Counted from the stretch's first letter, positions 8,344-17,210 are shown. The stretch is 64,000 bases of DNA from Parapedobacter sp042666505 (GCF_042666505.1 NZ_JBHTDN010000001.1:310001-374000); one strand, 5' to 3'. The notes: generated by a model from the letters alone, not told the origin. Program-made: numbers and translations.

Positions 8344-9252
8344 ATGGGAGTGAACAATCGAATTTTCTGTTTCGGGGAAGTATTGTGGGATGAAGTAGAT
8401 GGTGCCGAATTTCCAGGTGGCGCTCCGCTGAATGTGGCGTACCATATGGCGAAAGATAACCGATTTGACGTATACATGGTCAGCAGCGTGGGAAAGGATG
8501 CTGCGGGTAAAAAGATGCGGTCACTCATCGATGATTGGTCTATCGACGCCCGGTTCATACAATCCAACGACGACTACCCTACCGGTCGGGTGGTCGCCAA
8601 TGTGTCGGACAGAGCCAACGTTACCTATGACATACTACAACCTGTAGCGTGGGACTATATACAGGAAAATGCTGACCTTAATGCGTGTTTTCCGGAAAAT
8701 GCCTGCTTGATCTTCGGTAGCCTGGCCTGTCGGAATTCGGTTTCCAAACAGACCCTGCTCAACTTACTGTCTAAAAAGTGCGTACGTGTGTTCGACATCA
8801 ATCTGCGGGGCAGCTACTATGATAGGCAGACGCTATCCACCTTGTTAAGCCATACCGATCTGCTGAAGATCAACGAGGAGGAGCTCGCAGAGGTGACAAG
8901 TATTTTCCAACCCGCTTCGGCGCGGGCACCCGAGCAGGTACAACTCCGTGCTCTGATGGGCCGATTTGGCATCAAGGAGACGATTGTTACCCGCGGAGCA
9001 GATGGTGCCAGCTATTACACGTTCGACGAACAGGTGGACGTGGCGGGCATAACAGTGCCGGTAGCCGATACCATCGGCTGTGGCGACGCTTTTTTGGCGG
9101 CCTTTCTGCGGCATCGGCTTGGCGGCGCAACGGTGGAGGCAGCGCTGTCCCACGCGGTATTGACCGGTGCGTTTATCGCGAAACAACCGGGCGGCTGCCC
9201 GGCGTACGCCCTGGCAGACTTGGAAGCATTCGCGGAAGCCAAATTGAGGTAG
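8344..9252 (+). CDS. PfkB-family carbohydrate kinase
   Basis: The ATG at 8344 is preferred; an upstream in-frame TTG at 8323 would overlap the preceding gene. The 302-residue product begins with the PfkB substrate region (FGEVLWDE, then FPGGAPLNVAYHM). It ends with the ATP/anion-hole motif DTIGCGDAFLAAF, in which GCGD replaces the common GAGD. The family phosphorylates the terminal hydroxyl of sugars, keto acids or nucleosides; fructokinase and 2-keto-3-deoxygluconate kinase are the nearest textbook types. It is the only sugar kinase in this operon, so it must supply any phosphorylated substrate for the HUMPS enzyme if the two act in one pathway. That link is inference. Confidence 0.85.
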   Translation: MGVNNRIFCFGEVLWDEVDGAEFPGGAPLNVAYHMAKDNRFDVYMVSSVGKDAAGKKMRSLIDDWSIDARFIQSNDDYPTGRVVANVSDRANVTYDILQPVAWDYIQENADLNACFPENACLIFGSLACRNSVSKQTLLNLLSKKCVRVFDINLRGSYYDRQTLSTLLSHTDLLKINEEELAEVTSIFQPASARAPEQVQLRALMGRFGIKETIVTRGADGASYYTFDEQVDVAGITVPVADTIGCGDAFLAAFLRHRLGGATVEAALSHAVLTGAFIAKQPGGCPAYALADLEAFAEAKLR

Positions 9253-9253
9253 C

Positions 9254-9967
9254 ATGCAATTACTGCACAACATATTCCAGGTAAGCGGCGATCTGGTCGG
9301 CCTGACCGTCGATGAACCGGGTGCGATTTGGAACGATTGCAACAGCTATGTAATCCGTCTGCCGGATGGGTTGTTGCTGTTCGATACCGGTTGCGGCGAC
9401 ACGCTTGATCAGCTGTTTGCCAATATCCGTTACTGGGGAATGGACCCGGCCGATATCCGGTATGTTTTCCTGACCCATCCGCATTACGACCACGCGGGTG
9501 GAGGCCATGCCCTGAAAGACCTTGGAGTGCACTTCATCTCCGGCAAAGAGACGGCCGATGCAGTACGCAAAGGCGACAAGCGGTGCTGCGGTTATCTCTA
9601 TCACAAAGTGTTTAACCCGTTTGAGGTAGATACTGTCGTTGACGATGGCGGAAAAATTACGGTATTGGGCTTGGAAATCGAAGCCCGATTGATGCCCGGC
9701 CACAGTATGGGCTGTACCATCTTCTCCTTTATATGGGAGGGTAAAAAGCTGGTCATCAGCGGAGATGTGATCGGTACCAAGCTGAGCGGCGATTTCGGGT
9801 GGTCCGGTTCCATTGATTTCTGTCGCACGAAGTACCTGGAATCCCTGCAGCGGATGGCAGATCTGGAAATCGACTACATGTTGCCCGGACATGGCATGGT
9901 CTATTTCTCGGGGGCAAAGCGTCGTGTTGAGGAAGTTCTGAATACGGCACTCATGGAGTGGAGGTGA
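9254..9967 (+). CDS. Metallo-beta-lactamase-fold hydrolase (possible sugar lactonase)
   Basis: This 237-residue protein has the HxHxDH motif (H75, H77, D79, H80 in THPHYDH), then LMPGHSMG, SGDVIGT with the bridging Asp, and a late LPGHG histidine, so both metal sites look intact. It has no signal peptide. The fold covers lactonases, glyoxalase II and many others. Two facts suggest a lactone substrate: an SMP-30 family lactonase gene lies two genes downstream, and the ascorbate pathway also combines an MBL lactonase (UlaG) with a HUMPS decarboxylase and a TIM-barrel epimerase. Sequence similarity to UlaG itself is not evident. The gene starts one base after the kinase stop. Confidence 0.8.
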   Translation: MQLLHNIFQVSGDLVGLTVDEPGAIWNDCNSYVIRLPDGLLLFDTGCGDTLDQLFANIRYWGMDPADIRYVFLTHPHYDHAGGGHALKDLGVHFISGKETADAVRKGDKRCCGYLYHKVFNPFEVDTVVDDGGKITVLGLEIEARLMPGHSMGCTIFSFIWEGKKLVISGDVIGTKLSGDFGWSGSIDFCRTKYLESLQRMADLEIDYMLPGHGMVYFSGAKRRVEEVLNTALMEWR

Positions 9968-9989
9968 TACACACAAAATAACACAACTG

Positions 9990-11255
9990 ATGATTCAAAG
10001 AAAACAATTATTTCGGGCCAGTTGCCTGGCGCTGTTGGTTACCTCCCTTTCTTTTGGTATCCGAGCCGGGGTGCTCAACGAGCTGGGGGCTAGTTTTCAC
10101 CTCAGCAACGCTGCGTTGAGTCAGATCACGGCGGCCGCATTCTGGGGATTTCCGCTTGCCGTGATTGCCGGAGGCTTCCTGGTAGATGCCATCGGTATGA
10201 AACGCATGGTACTGCTGGCGTTCTTTTTTCATGTCGCCGGTATATTGCTAACGGTCTTTGCCTCCGGTTATTGGTCGCTATTTTTTTCCACGCTTCTCGT
10301 CGGTATTGCTAACGGCAGCGTAGAAGCAGCATGCAATCCACTGGTCACCGCCTTGTATCCGGAGAAAAGAACGGCGATGCTAAATTATTTCCACCTTTGG
10401 TTTCCGGGAGGTATCGTCATCGGCACGTTGATTGTCGTGTTGTTTAATGCGATCGGGCTTAACTGGCAATGGCAGGTAGGTGTAATGCTATTGCCGGCGG
10501 TGCGCTACGGTTATCTGTTTATCAAATTGGATTTTCCGGAAACGGAACGCGTGTCGTCGGGTATACCCGCCAGCCGGATGTACAAGGCCGTGTTTTCGCC
10601 GTTATTTCTGTTCATGGTAGTATGCATGTTTGGAACGGCAATTACCGAACTCTTTACTGGGCAATGGATCGACGTATTGCTGAAGAATGTCATAGACAAT
10701 GCCATTCTGATTCTTACGCTAACCACTGGGATCATGGCGATAGGTAGAGCTTTCGCTGCGCCGGTTATGAAATTCATGCGGCCAGAACGTGTGCTGCTCG
10801 CATCGATTCTCATCACGTCACTAGGGCTTTACCTGCTGGCTACTGTGAGTGGCGGCACGGTACTCATTGCCGCCGTGATTTTTGGTCTGGGTGTGTGTTA
10901 CATCTGGCCGACGATGCTTGGCTTTGTGGCGGAGTATGTTCCCCAATCCGGTGCACTCGGAATGAACCTGATGGCAGGTGCGGGCATGTTTGCGGTTACG
11001 CTTTATACATTGTTCATGGGCGGGTATTACGATTCCTTGATTCTGCAAGAGTTGCCACCCGCGGCGGTAATAGGGAGTTACCTGACCGCTGCTCCCGGAA
11101 CAGAGGCGTTCATTCAGTTAGAGACCGCGAAGGCCGTGGTAGGACCTAAGGTTTTGCTGAAGACGCTTCAGATTCCACTTGTATTGATCATCGCGTTTAC
11201 GGGACTTGCTATTTTCATGACCCGCAAAAATGCGGTTAAGATAACGGTACAGTAG
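9990..11255 (+). CDS. MFS transporter, sugar-permease type
   Basis: This 421-residue hydrophobic protein shows about 12 membrane helices. The loop after helix 2 (GGFLVDAIGMKRMVL) matches the MFS signature G-x3-D-x2-G-R/K-[KR]. The first helices resemble FucP/GalP-like sugar symporters (SFGIRAGVLNELGA). It starts 22 bases after the MBL gene and ends 3 bases before the SMP-30 gene, so it is part of the operon. The likely role is uptake across the inner membrane of the monosaccharide or keto sugar released in the periplasm. Export cannot be excluded by sequence. Confidence 0.83.
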   Translation: MIQRKQLFRASCLALLVTSLSFGIRAGVLNELGASFHLSNAALSQITAAAFWGFPLAVIAGGFLVDAIGMKRMVLLAFFFHVAGILLTVFASGYWSLFFSTLLVGIANGSVEAACNPLVTALYPEKRTAMLNYFHLWFPGGIVIGTLIVVLFNAIGLNWQWQVGVMLLPAVRYGYLFIKLDFPETERVSSGIPASRMYKAVFSPLFLFMVVCMFGTAITELFTGQWIDVLLKNVIDNAILILTLTTGIMAIGRAFAAPVMKFMRPERVLLASILITSLGLYLLATVSGGTVLIAAVIFGLGVCYIWPTMLGFVAEYVPQSGALGMNLMAGAGMFAVTLYTLFMGGYYDSLILQELPPAAVIGSYLTAAPGTEAFIQLETAKAVVGPKVLLKTLQIPLVLIIAFTGLAIFMTRKNAVKITVQ

Positions 11256-11258
11256 CTA

Positions 11259-12134
11259 ATGAATAGGGCAAATATCCTCGTTGAAGGAGAGAACTTATTA
11301 GGTGAGGGACCGTTATGGCTGGAAGAACGGCGGCAATTAGGTTGGGTAGATATCCTGAGAAATGAAGTTTTTTTGTACGATTTTTCACGGGAAAAATTAC
11401 AATGTTTCCGGTACGATAAGCCGGTTACATTGTTGGTCGCAACCGAATCTGCCGACAAACTGATCGTGGCTATGCAGGGAGAAATTGCGGAATTGAGCCT
11501 GCATGACGGATCGCTTACACCGCTGTTGCCATTGGAAGCTGATAAGCCGAATAACCGGACTAACGACGGAGGTTGCGATCCCAATGGGAGGCTCTGGGTG
11601 GGAACGATGGATACGCAATTCGAAGAAGGTGCTGGCAATCTGTACATGCTGGACGGTAACCGATTTGCTACCAAGATACACAACACCACCATCGCAAATG
11701 GACTGGTCTGGTCGCCCGACGGGCAGATCATGTATTTTATCGATTCCCCCCGGAAGGCGGTCAGTGCGTATGCCTACGCGCCGGATGGCGGTATCACACT
11801 CCTTGGAGACGTCGTGCGGATACCGGAAATGCTCGGTGGGCCAGACGGAATGGCCATTGATGAAGAAGGCATGCTGTGGGTTGCCCATTACGGTGGATAT
11901 TCGGTAGGCAGATGGAATCCGCGTAACGGAGAACTACTTGATAAAGTGGAGGTGCCTGCTCCCAACGTAACCGCCTGCACGTTTGGTGGAAACGACATGA
12001 AAACCCTATTTATTACCACGGCCAGACAGGAAATGTCAATGAATCAATTAGCAGAATATCCGCTGAGTGGCGGCCTTTTCTATACAGATACGCACGTAGC
12101 AGGTGTTCGAAAAAGCCGGGTGCTGACAGGGTAA
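11259..12134 (+). CDS. SMP-30/gluconolactonase/LRE family protein
   Basis: This 291-residue six-bladed propeller begins with a metal-binding Glu in LGEGPLWLEE. It continues with RTNDGGCDPNGRLWVGTM, TIANGLVWSPDGQIMYFIDS and GGPDGMAIDEEGMLWVAHY, which contribute the Asn and Asp ligands of the family. Members hydrolyse aldonolactones in the cytoplasm using a single divalent metal. No signal peptide is seen. It closes the operon that begins at 367. Together with the MDR/SDR dehydrogenases it predicts a sugar lactone intermediate, for example one made by C1 oxidation of an aldose. The particular lactone is unknown. Confidence 0.87.
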   Translation: MNRANILVEGENLLGEGPLWLEERRQLGWVDILRNEVFLYDFSREKLQCFRYDKPVTLLVATESADKLIVAMQGEIAELSLHDGSLTPLLPLEADKPNNRTNDGGCDPNGRLWVGTMDTQFEEGAGNLYMLDGNRFATKIHNTTIANGLVWSPDGQIMYFIDSPRKAVSAYAYAPDGGITLLGDVVRIPEMLGGPDGMAIDEEGMLWVAHYGGYSVGRWNPRNGELLDKVEVPAPNVTACTFGGNDMKTLFITTARQEMSMNQLAEYPLSGGLFYTDTHVAGVRKSRVLTG

Positions 12135-12138
12135 AATC

Positions 12139-12194
12139 CTATAATATCCCGCCAATTTGCTACAGAACTGCAGTAGTCGCTTCGTCTATCTTTG
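12139..12194 (+). promoter_or_regulatory. Promoter and operator upstream of the aldolase gene (group 1)
   Basis: TATCTTTG at 12187-12194 is a good Bacteroidota -7 box (TAnnTTTG), 40 bases before the aldolase ATG. No -33 TTTG lies at the usual distance. Instead a block starting CTATAATATCCCGCCAATTT (12139-12158) aligns without gaps with 15662-15681 in front of the PqaA gene, 18 of 20 bases identical and at the same 48-base distance from the -7 box. An activator-dependent promoter is inferred. Confidence 0.6.
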
Positions 12195-12234
12195 TCTTTA
12201 TCAATGACAATACAACATTACCAGAATAGTATCA

Positions 12235-13173
12235 ATGAGTGAAAAAAGTAAGGGATATATTCCCGTTATGCTAACTCCTTTTACGGAAAGCGGAGCGGTT
12301 GATTTTGGCGGATTGACCAAACTCACAGAGCTTTACCTCCAGGCTGGTGCGGCAGGTCTGTTTGCCAACTGCCAGTCGAGCGAAATGTTTAACCTGTCAC
12401 CCGAAGAACAACTTGCTGTTACCGAACATGTGTTACATGTCGCCGGTGGCGCTGTACCCGTTGTGGCTACCGGAACTTTTGGTGGTGCCATGGAAAAGCA
12501 AGCGGATTTCGTCAAGCGGATGTATGAAACGGGTGTGGAGGCCGTGATTGTGATCACCAATATGTTGGCCGGCGAATCGGAAAGCGCAGACGTATTTGAC
12601 GAACGGTTTGGACATCTGTTGGATGCCACAGCGGATATCCCACTGGGATTCTACGAATGTCCGGAACCCTTCAAACGTGTGCTGACCGCAGAGCAACTCA
12701 AGCGCTTCGTCAGTACGGGGCGTGTTATTTACCATAAAGATACCTGCCTGGATATCGAGCAGATCAGGGCAAAGCTGGACGCGACGAAGCAGGTGTCCGA
12801 GTTCGGTTTATACGATGCCTATATGGTGCACGCGGTGGAGTCATTAAAAGCCGGTTCCGCAGGGCTGTCCTGCATTCAGGGAAATTACTACCCAGAACTG
12901 ATTGTTTGGCTGTGTAATCACTACGATAGCGACGAATTGGCCGATCAGGTTGCACGGGTACAACAGTTTTTTATCGATCATATGGAGATCATGCACGCCG
13001 TATACCCGATTGTGGCCAAATACTTTCTGCAGAAAAGAGGACTGCCTATTTCAACGTTCACCCGAAAAAATGCGGGCATATTCGACGAGACGGTCAGGAC
13101 GCGCATGGATTCGTTTTATCGGCACTTTCAGCAGTTGGTTGAACAAATCGATTTGAAATCGGTATGGGTTTAA
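12235..13173 (+). CDS. Dihydrodipicolinate synthase / N-acetylneuraminate lyase family aldolase
   Basis: This 312-residue class I aldolase barrel has the family tyrosine at Y140 (LGFYECPEP) and the Schiff-base lysine at K168 (VIYHKDTCLD), at the expected positions. The usual active-site Thr/Ser pair region is NCQSSE rather than the TTGE or GSTGE of standard DapA and NanA, and HKDT replaces the usual IKxTS. This is therefore a divergent member that probably cleaves a 2-keto-3-deoxy sugar acid or related compound rather than making dihydrodipicolinate. It has its own promoter and precedes three BNR propellers, a neighbourhood that superficially suggests sialic acid but does not prove it. It should act in the cytoplasm. 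Confidence 0.82.
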   Translation: MSEKSKGYIPVMLTPFTESGAVDFGGLTKLTELYLQAGAAGLFANCQSSEMFNLSPEEQLAVTEHVLHVAGGAVPVVATGTFGGAMEKQADFVKRMYETGVEAVIVITNMLAGESESADVFDERFGHLLDATADIPLGFYECPEPFKRVLTAEQLKRFVSTGRVIYHKDTCLDIEQIRAKLDATKQVSEFGLYDAYMVHAVESLKAGSAGLSCIQGNYYPELIVWLCNHYDSDELADQVARVQQFFIDHMEIMHAVYPIVAKYFLQKRGLPISTFTRKNAGIFDETVRTRMDSFYRHFQQLVEQIDLKSVWV

Positions 13174-13261
13174 CTAATTGCCCTAGAAATCCGATCACAT
13201 CGCTGAACGCGTGCTATTCAATAGTTATCTGATAATTTCCGGAATCATCCGAATCATTTGA

Positions 13262-13269
13262 TATTTTTG
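13262..13269 (+). promoter_or_regulatory. -7 promoter box upstream of the first BNR gene
   Basis: TATTTTTG fits TAnnTTTG and lies 24 bases before the ATG at 13293. TTTC at 13236-13239 is a weak -33 candidate with a 22-base spacer. GATAATTTCCGG at 13231-13242 loosely resembles the group 1 operator but is not at the same spacing. Confidence 0.5.
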
Positions 13270-13292
13270 AAGCAGGACCAATTGACAGGATT

Positions 13293-14486
13293 ATGAAAAG
13301 ATTTTTGTGGCTAGTATTGGCGAATTTCGGATGGATTTCCCCATCCATTTCACAAGATAACGTTTTACGCGACATAGGCGGTAGCGTGATTGCTCACCAA
13401 CCTGCCTCCACACAACAATACATCGGTTCACCGAGTATTGCCATTTTACCGAATGGCGATTACGTTGCATCCCATGACCTATTCGGCCCTAAAAGCTCGG
13501 AATTTGTACAAGCCATAACGCGTGTTTACCGTTCGGCTGACAAGGGAAGAACCTGGACCCAGGTCAGCGAAATCCAGGGAGCGTTTTGGTCCAGCTTATT
13601 CGTTAACCGCGGTACGCTGTATCTGCTCGGGCCTGACCGGCACCACGGAACGGTATTGATCCGACGGTCGGACGATGGGGGAAATACTTGGACGCGTCCA
13701 ACGGGAACCGAAGATGGCCTGTTACTGAAAGGCATGTTCCATTGTGCGCCCATGCCGGTGATTGAACACAACGGTCGCTTATGGCGCGGCATGGAGACCG
13801 CCCACGGGCCCGATCTGGAGTGGGGGAAACGTTACGGCGCCATGATGATGTCGGCACCCGTTGATGCCGATCTCCTGAAGGCCAGCAGCTGGACGACCAG
13901 CAATTCCTTGCTTTATGATTCGACGTACCTAAATGGGAATTTTACCGGCTGGCTCGAAGGGAACGCCGTTGTAACGCCGGATGGTGGCATCGTCGATATC
14001 CTGCGGGTAGACGACCGTACTACGCATGAAGAAAAGGCGGCCCTGGTTCGGATAAGTGCCGAAGGGACCGTGGCTTCTTTCGATCCATCGACCGGTTTTA
14101 TACCTTTTCCCGGTGGCAGTAAGAAGTTCGCGATCCGGTTCGATGAAAAGTCGGACCGTTACTGGACACTGAGCAACATCATTCCCGAATCATTCCGCAA
14201 ACGTTATCCGAAAAGAAACCCCGCAAGTTTCCGGAATACGCTTGCGCTGATGAGTTCGGCCGACCTGCTTCATTGGCAAGTCCATGAGGTAATCCTGCAA
14301 CATCCGGACGTGATTAATCATGGCTTCCAGTATGTAGACTGGCTCGTTGAAGGCGAAGACCTGATCATGGCCAGTCGGACAGCATACGATGACGGAAAGG
14401 AAGTCGCAAACAACAATCACGATGCAAACTTCCTTACCTTTCACCGTATTAAAGATTTCCGTGAGAAAGCAAAGCAAACACTGTAA
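13293..14486 (+). CDS. Secreted BNR-repeat (sialidase-fold) protein
   Basis: This 397-residue protein starts with a signal peptide (residues 1-20, PSISQ). Two Asp-box motifs are visible, SADKGRTWTQ and SDDGGNTWTR, which mark a sialidase-type beta-propeller. The GH33 FRIP/YRIP arginine motif is missing from the N-terminal strands, where the protein reads GSPSIAILPNGDYVASHD. It may therefore be a non-sialidase propeller enzyme or a binding protein. It begins a short unit with the next BNR gene, 17 bases downstream. A role in breaking down the glycan imported by the SusC/SusD pairs is inferred from location. Confidence 0.72.
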   Translation: MKRFLWLVLANFGWISPSISQDNVLRDIGGSVIAHQPASTQQYIGSPSIAILPNGDYVASHDLFGPKSSEFVQAITRVYRSADKGRTWTQVSEIQGAFWSSLFVNRGTLYLLGPDRHHGTVLIRRSDDGGNTWTRPTGTEDGLLLKGMFHCAPMPVIEHNGRLWRGMETAHGPDLEWGKRYGAMMMSAPVDADLLKASSWTTSNSLLYDSTYLNGNFTGWLEGNAVVTPDGGIVDILRVDDRTTHEEKAALVRISAEGTVASFDPSTGFIPFPGGSKKFAIRFDEKSDRYWTLSNIIPESFRKRYPKRNPASFRNTLALMSSADLLHWQVHEVILQHPDVINHGFQYVDWLVEGEDLIMASRTAYDDGKEVANNNHDANFLTFHRIKDFREKAKQTL

Positions 14487-14503
14487 AACGTAAACAAATA
14501 GAC

Positions 14504-15634
14504 ATGAAGAAGCAAGCAAGGTTCTCTTTACCCATTCTAGCCATCTTTTGCCTGAATTGTTCCCAACCTGACCACACGGCGGGAAATGTTGACCTTCCGC
14601 CAAAAGTGGATACCACGAATACTGCTTACGTGAGCGGAGAACTCCTCTATCCATTAGATAACAAACCAACGCCCGAATGCCATGCCTCTACCTTGGTCGA
14701 AACGTCCGAAGGGTTAGTTGCAGCCTTTTTTGCGGGCACACATGAAAACCATCCCGACGTAGGCATTTGGGTATCCCGCTTGGCGGACGGCAAATGGACC
14801 CGGCCGGAAGAGGTGGTAAACGGCGTGCAGAACGACACACTGCGATACCCCTGTTGGAATCCCGTGCTGTTTCAACCCAAGGGCGGAGACCTGATGTTGT
14901 TCTATAAAGTGGGGCCCAGTCCGCAAACCTGGTGGGGCATGGTCATGACCTCGAAGGATAACGGGCATACCTGGTCAGCACCGCGGAAGCTAGGTGAAGA
15001 TCCCAAGGTGGGGCACCTACTCGGGCCTATCAAGAACAAGCCGATCCAGTTAGCCGACGGAACCATCATCAACCCAACCAGTATCGAATATCCGAAGGGT
15101 GACAATGAAGATCAAGATTGGCGTGTCTATTTTGAAATCAGCAAAGACCTTGGACAAACGTGGGAGGTGGTCGCCCCGATTAACGACGGCGTGGAATTTG
15201 ACGCCATCCAACCGAGTATACTGACCTACCCGGACGGCAAATTGCAGGTGATCTGCCGCACACGTCAAGACGTACTGGCAGAAAGTTGGTCTGAAGATCA
15301 AGGGCGGACATGGAGCAAAATGACCGCGATGGCCTTACCCAACCCGAATTCGGGAACCGATGCCGTGACGTTAAGCGACGGAAGGCAACTGTTGGTATAC
15401 AATCATGCTACAAAGCAAGGCCAGGAACCTAAGGGAAGAAATATCCTGAATGTGGCGCTCTCGGACGATGGAAAAACGTGGGAGCCCGTAATGACGCTGG
15501 AAAATGAACCCATTGAGGATGGTTATGCCTATCCGGCAGTTATCCAATCGTCCGATGGGAAGGTGCATATTACGTACACGTATAACAGACGGTCGGTAAA
15601 ACATGTTGTTTTAGATCCAAAACAAGGTTTGTAA
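14504..15634 (+). CDS. BNR-repeat sialidase-family lipoprotein
   Basis: This 376-residue protein has a lipoprotein signal ending at the lipobox cysteine in IFCLNCSQP. At least four Asp boxes follow (SKDNGHTWSA, SKDLGQTWEV, SEDQGRTWSK, SDDGKTWEP). The opening PECHASTLVETSEGLVAAFF and the closing YAYPAVIQSSDGKVHITYTY are typical of the BNR_2 'predicted neuraminidase' group. No FRIP motif is present, so sialic acid specificity is doubtful. The protein should sit on a membrane facing the periplasm or the cell surface. It is a distant paralogue of the protein at 19048-20217. Confidence 0.75.
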   Translation: MKKQARFSLPILAIFCLNCSQPDHTAGNVDLPPKVDTTNTAYVSGELLYPLDNKPTPECHASTLVETSEGLVAAFFAGTHENHPDVGIWVSRLADGKWTRPEEVVNGVQNDTLRYPCWNPVLFQPKGGDLMLFYKVGPSPQTWWGMVMTSKDNGHTWSAPRKLGEDPKVGHLLGPIKNKPIQLADGTIINPTSIEYPKGDNEDQDWRVYFEISKDLGQTWEVVAPINDGVEFDAIQPSILTYPDGKLQVICRTRQDVLAESWSEDQGRTWSKMTAMALPNPNSGTDAVTLSDGRQLLVYNHATKQGQEPKGRNILNVALSDDGKTWEPVMTLENEPIEDGYAYPAVIQSSDGKVHITYTYNRRSVKHVVLDPKQGL

Positions 15635-15661
15635 CGACGGTTATGAGGCAAAGATAATATG

Positions 15662-15717
15662 CTATAATCTCCCGGCAATTTTTTATAGAATAGTAAGCAG
15701 ATTCTCCGGTATTTTTG
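15662..15717 (+). promoter_or_regulatory. Promoter and operator upstream of the PqaA-like gene (group 1)
   Basis: TATTTTTG at 15710-15717 is the -7 box. The block from 15662 (CTATAATCTCCCGGCAATTT) repeats that at 12139, with 25 of the first 32 bases identical and the same 48-base distance to the box. No normal -33 element is present. A shared activator is inferred. Confidence 0.6.
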
Positions 15718-15791
15718 AACGTTGAGCTGTTCTTCTTAAACTTGGATTAATATACGGTGGTTAACTTCGCACCTAAATAAATCGATTGCAC

Positions 15792-17210
15792 ATGTTTCGT
15801 ATGCATATGACGACCTCCCTCCAAACTAACGTCACAAAATGTGGGGTTGGGAAATGTTTCCTTGGGCTTTTCTTGGTCTGGTGCGTTGCCCTGCCCGGTT
15901 TTGGTCAGCAAGCCGTAGTCTCGCCGGAAACGGCGCTCCGTAGTTACCTGAACAACGGCGACCCGACTTATGCTTGGGAAATCCGGGACAGTTTGGTCTA
16001 TGAAAAGGGGACCATCTTTCAGGTGTTGTTAACATCGCAGCGTTGGCGGGAACATACGTGGAAACATCAATTAAACGTCATCGTTCCGCGCGAAGTAACG
16101 TTTGACGGAGGGCTGCTTTTCATCAGCAGTGGCCGTATGCAGAAAGATGATCCGACGATGCCGCAATGGCATGACTTGGCGACGGACGGCTTGATCCAGG
16201 ACATCGCGCGGATAGCTGAAGAAAACAAAGCTGTTGCTGCAGTCATCCGCCAAGTACCCAACCAACCGTTGTACGGAGGCTTGGTTGAAGACGAACTTAT
16301 CTCTTATACGCTCCACCAGTTTCAAAAAGACAAGGATTTTTCGTGGCCCTTGTTGTTTCCGATGGTGAAAAGTGCCGTGAGGGGCATGGATGCCATACAG
16401 GAGTTGGTTGCAAACCGCTCAACAAAACCGGTACATCGGTTTGTGGTTTCAGGCCTCTCCAAGCGGGGTTGGACCACATGGCTGACCGCCTCGCAAGACG
16501 ACCGGGTGGAAGCTTTAGCACCGATGGTTATCGATATTGTCAATATGCCTGTTAACCTGAATTACCAGATCGAAGTATGGCAGGATTACAGTCCCCAGAT
16601 ACAGGATTATGTAGCCCTTGGTCTCGTGCAGGATATTGAGAGCGATCGTGGCCGGACCTTGGCCCAGATGATCGACCCATATTCGTACCGGAAGATGCTT
16701 AATAAGCCAAAAATGTTATTTATGGGAACCAACGACCCATACTGGGTCATTGATGCGGTAAAGCATTATATAGACAGCATACCCGGACCTTACTACCTCC
16801 ATTATGTACCTAACGAAGGGCATGATCTCGGCGATAAGCGACAGGCGTTTCAGGCACTGTCGTCCTTTTGGGGACATACCTTGCAGCATAAACCGTATCC
16901 GGTTACCGACTATACGACATCAATCGAAAAAGATGCACTGGAATTGAACATCCGTGCAACGAAACCGAAGTTAGCGGGGGCAGTGGTCTGGAGTGCCGTA
17001 TCGGACGATTCGGATTTTCGGGATGAAACCTGGGTAAGTCGCGAACTACCGGTAACGCGGAAGCGGAAATTTAAGGTAAAAGAGCAATTGCCGGATTCGG
17101 GCTACAAAGCGTTCTACGTGGATCTGAAATACCGCAATGCAAATGGAGAACTATATACCCAAAGTACCCGGGTCTTTGTGTCAGATAGCCATTCGTTTTT
17201 TCTGAATTGA
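15792..17210 (+). CDS. PhoPQ-activated pathogenicity-related (PqaA-type) alpha/beta hydrolase
   Basis: The ATG at 15792 is chosen over an in-frame TTG at 15786. The 472-residue product has a hydrophobic export segment (about residues 19-40, ending FGQQ) and matches the PqaA-related family: an ALRSYLNNGDPTYAWEI opening, then a probable nucleophile Ser in VVSGLSKRGWTTWL, Asp in GTNDPYWV and His in NEGHDLGD. Most members are exported and of unknown substrate; an esterase is likely. A C-terminal beta-rich domain of about 100 residues follows the catalytic core. Genes for a metallophosphoesterase, a BNR protein and a propeller lipoprotein follow closely, so de-esterification of the target glycan is plausible but not shown. 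Confidence 0.82.
   Translation: MFRMHMTTSLQTNVTKCGVGKCFLGLFLVWCVALPGFGQQAVVSPETALRSYLNNGDPTYAWEIRDSLVYEKGTIFQVLLTSQRWREHTWKHQLNVIVPREVTFDGGLLFISSGRMQKDDPTMPQWHDLATDGLIQDIARIAEENKAVAAVIRQVPNQPLYGGLVEDELISYTLHQFQKDKDFSWPLLFPMVKSAVRGMDAIQELVANRSTKPVHRFVVSGLSKRGWTTWLTASQDDRVEALAPMVIDIVNMPVNLNYQIEVWQDYSPQIQDYVALGLVQDIESDRGRTLAQMIDPYSYRKMLNKPKMLFMGTNDPYWVIDAVKHYIDSIPGPYYLHYVPNEGHDLGDKRQAFQALSSFWGHTLQHKPYPVTDYTTSIEKDALELNIRATKPKLAGAVVWSAVSDDSDFRDETWVSRELPVTRKRKFKVKEQLPDSGYKAFYVDLKYRNANGELYTQSTRVFVSDSHSFFLN

Noticed and set aside
4880..9967. The classical ascorbate (ula) pathway
   Set aside because: A HUMPS enzyme, TIM-barrel epimerase and MBL hydrolase are present, but there is no PTS transporter and no UlaF-type aldolase, and the HUMPS sequence looks closer to HPS.
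9260..9976. A 238-codon open frame antisense to the MBL hydrolase gene
   Set aside because: The + strand gene has clear catalytic motifs and the antisense product resembles nothing I recognise.
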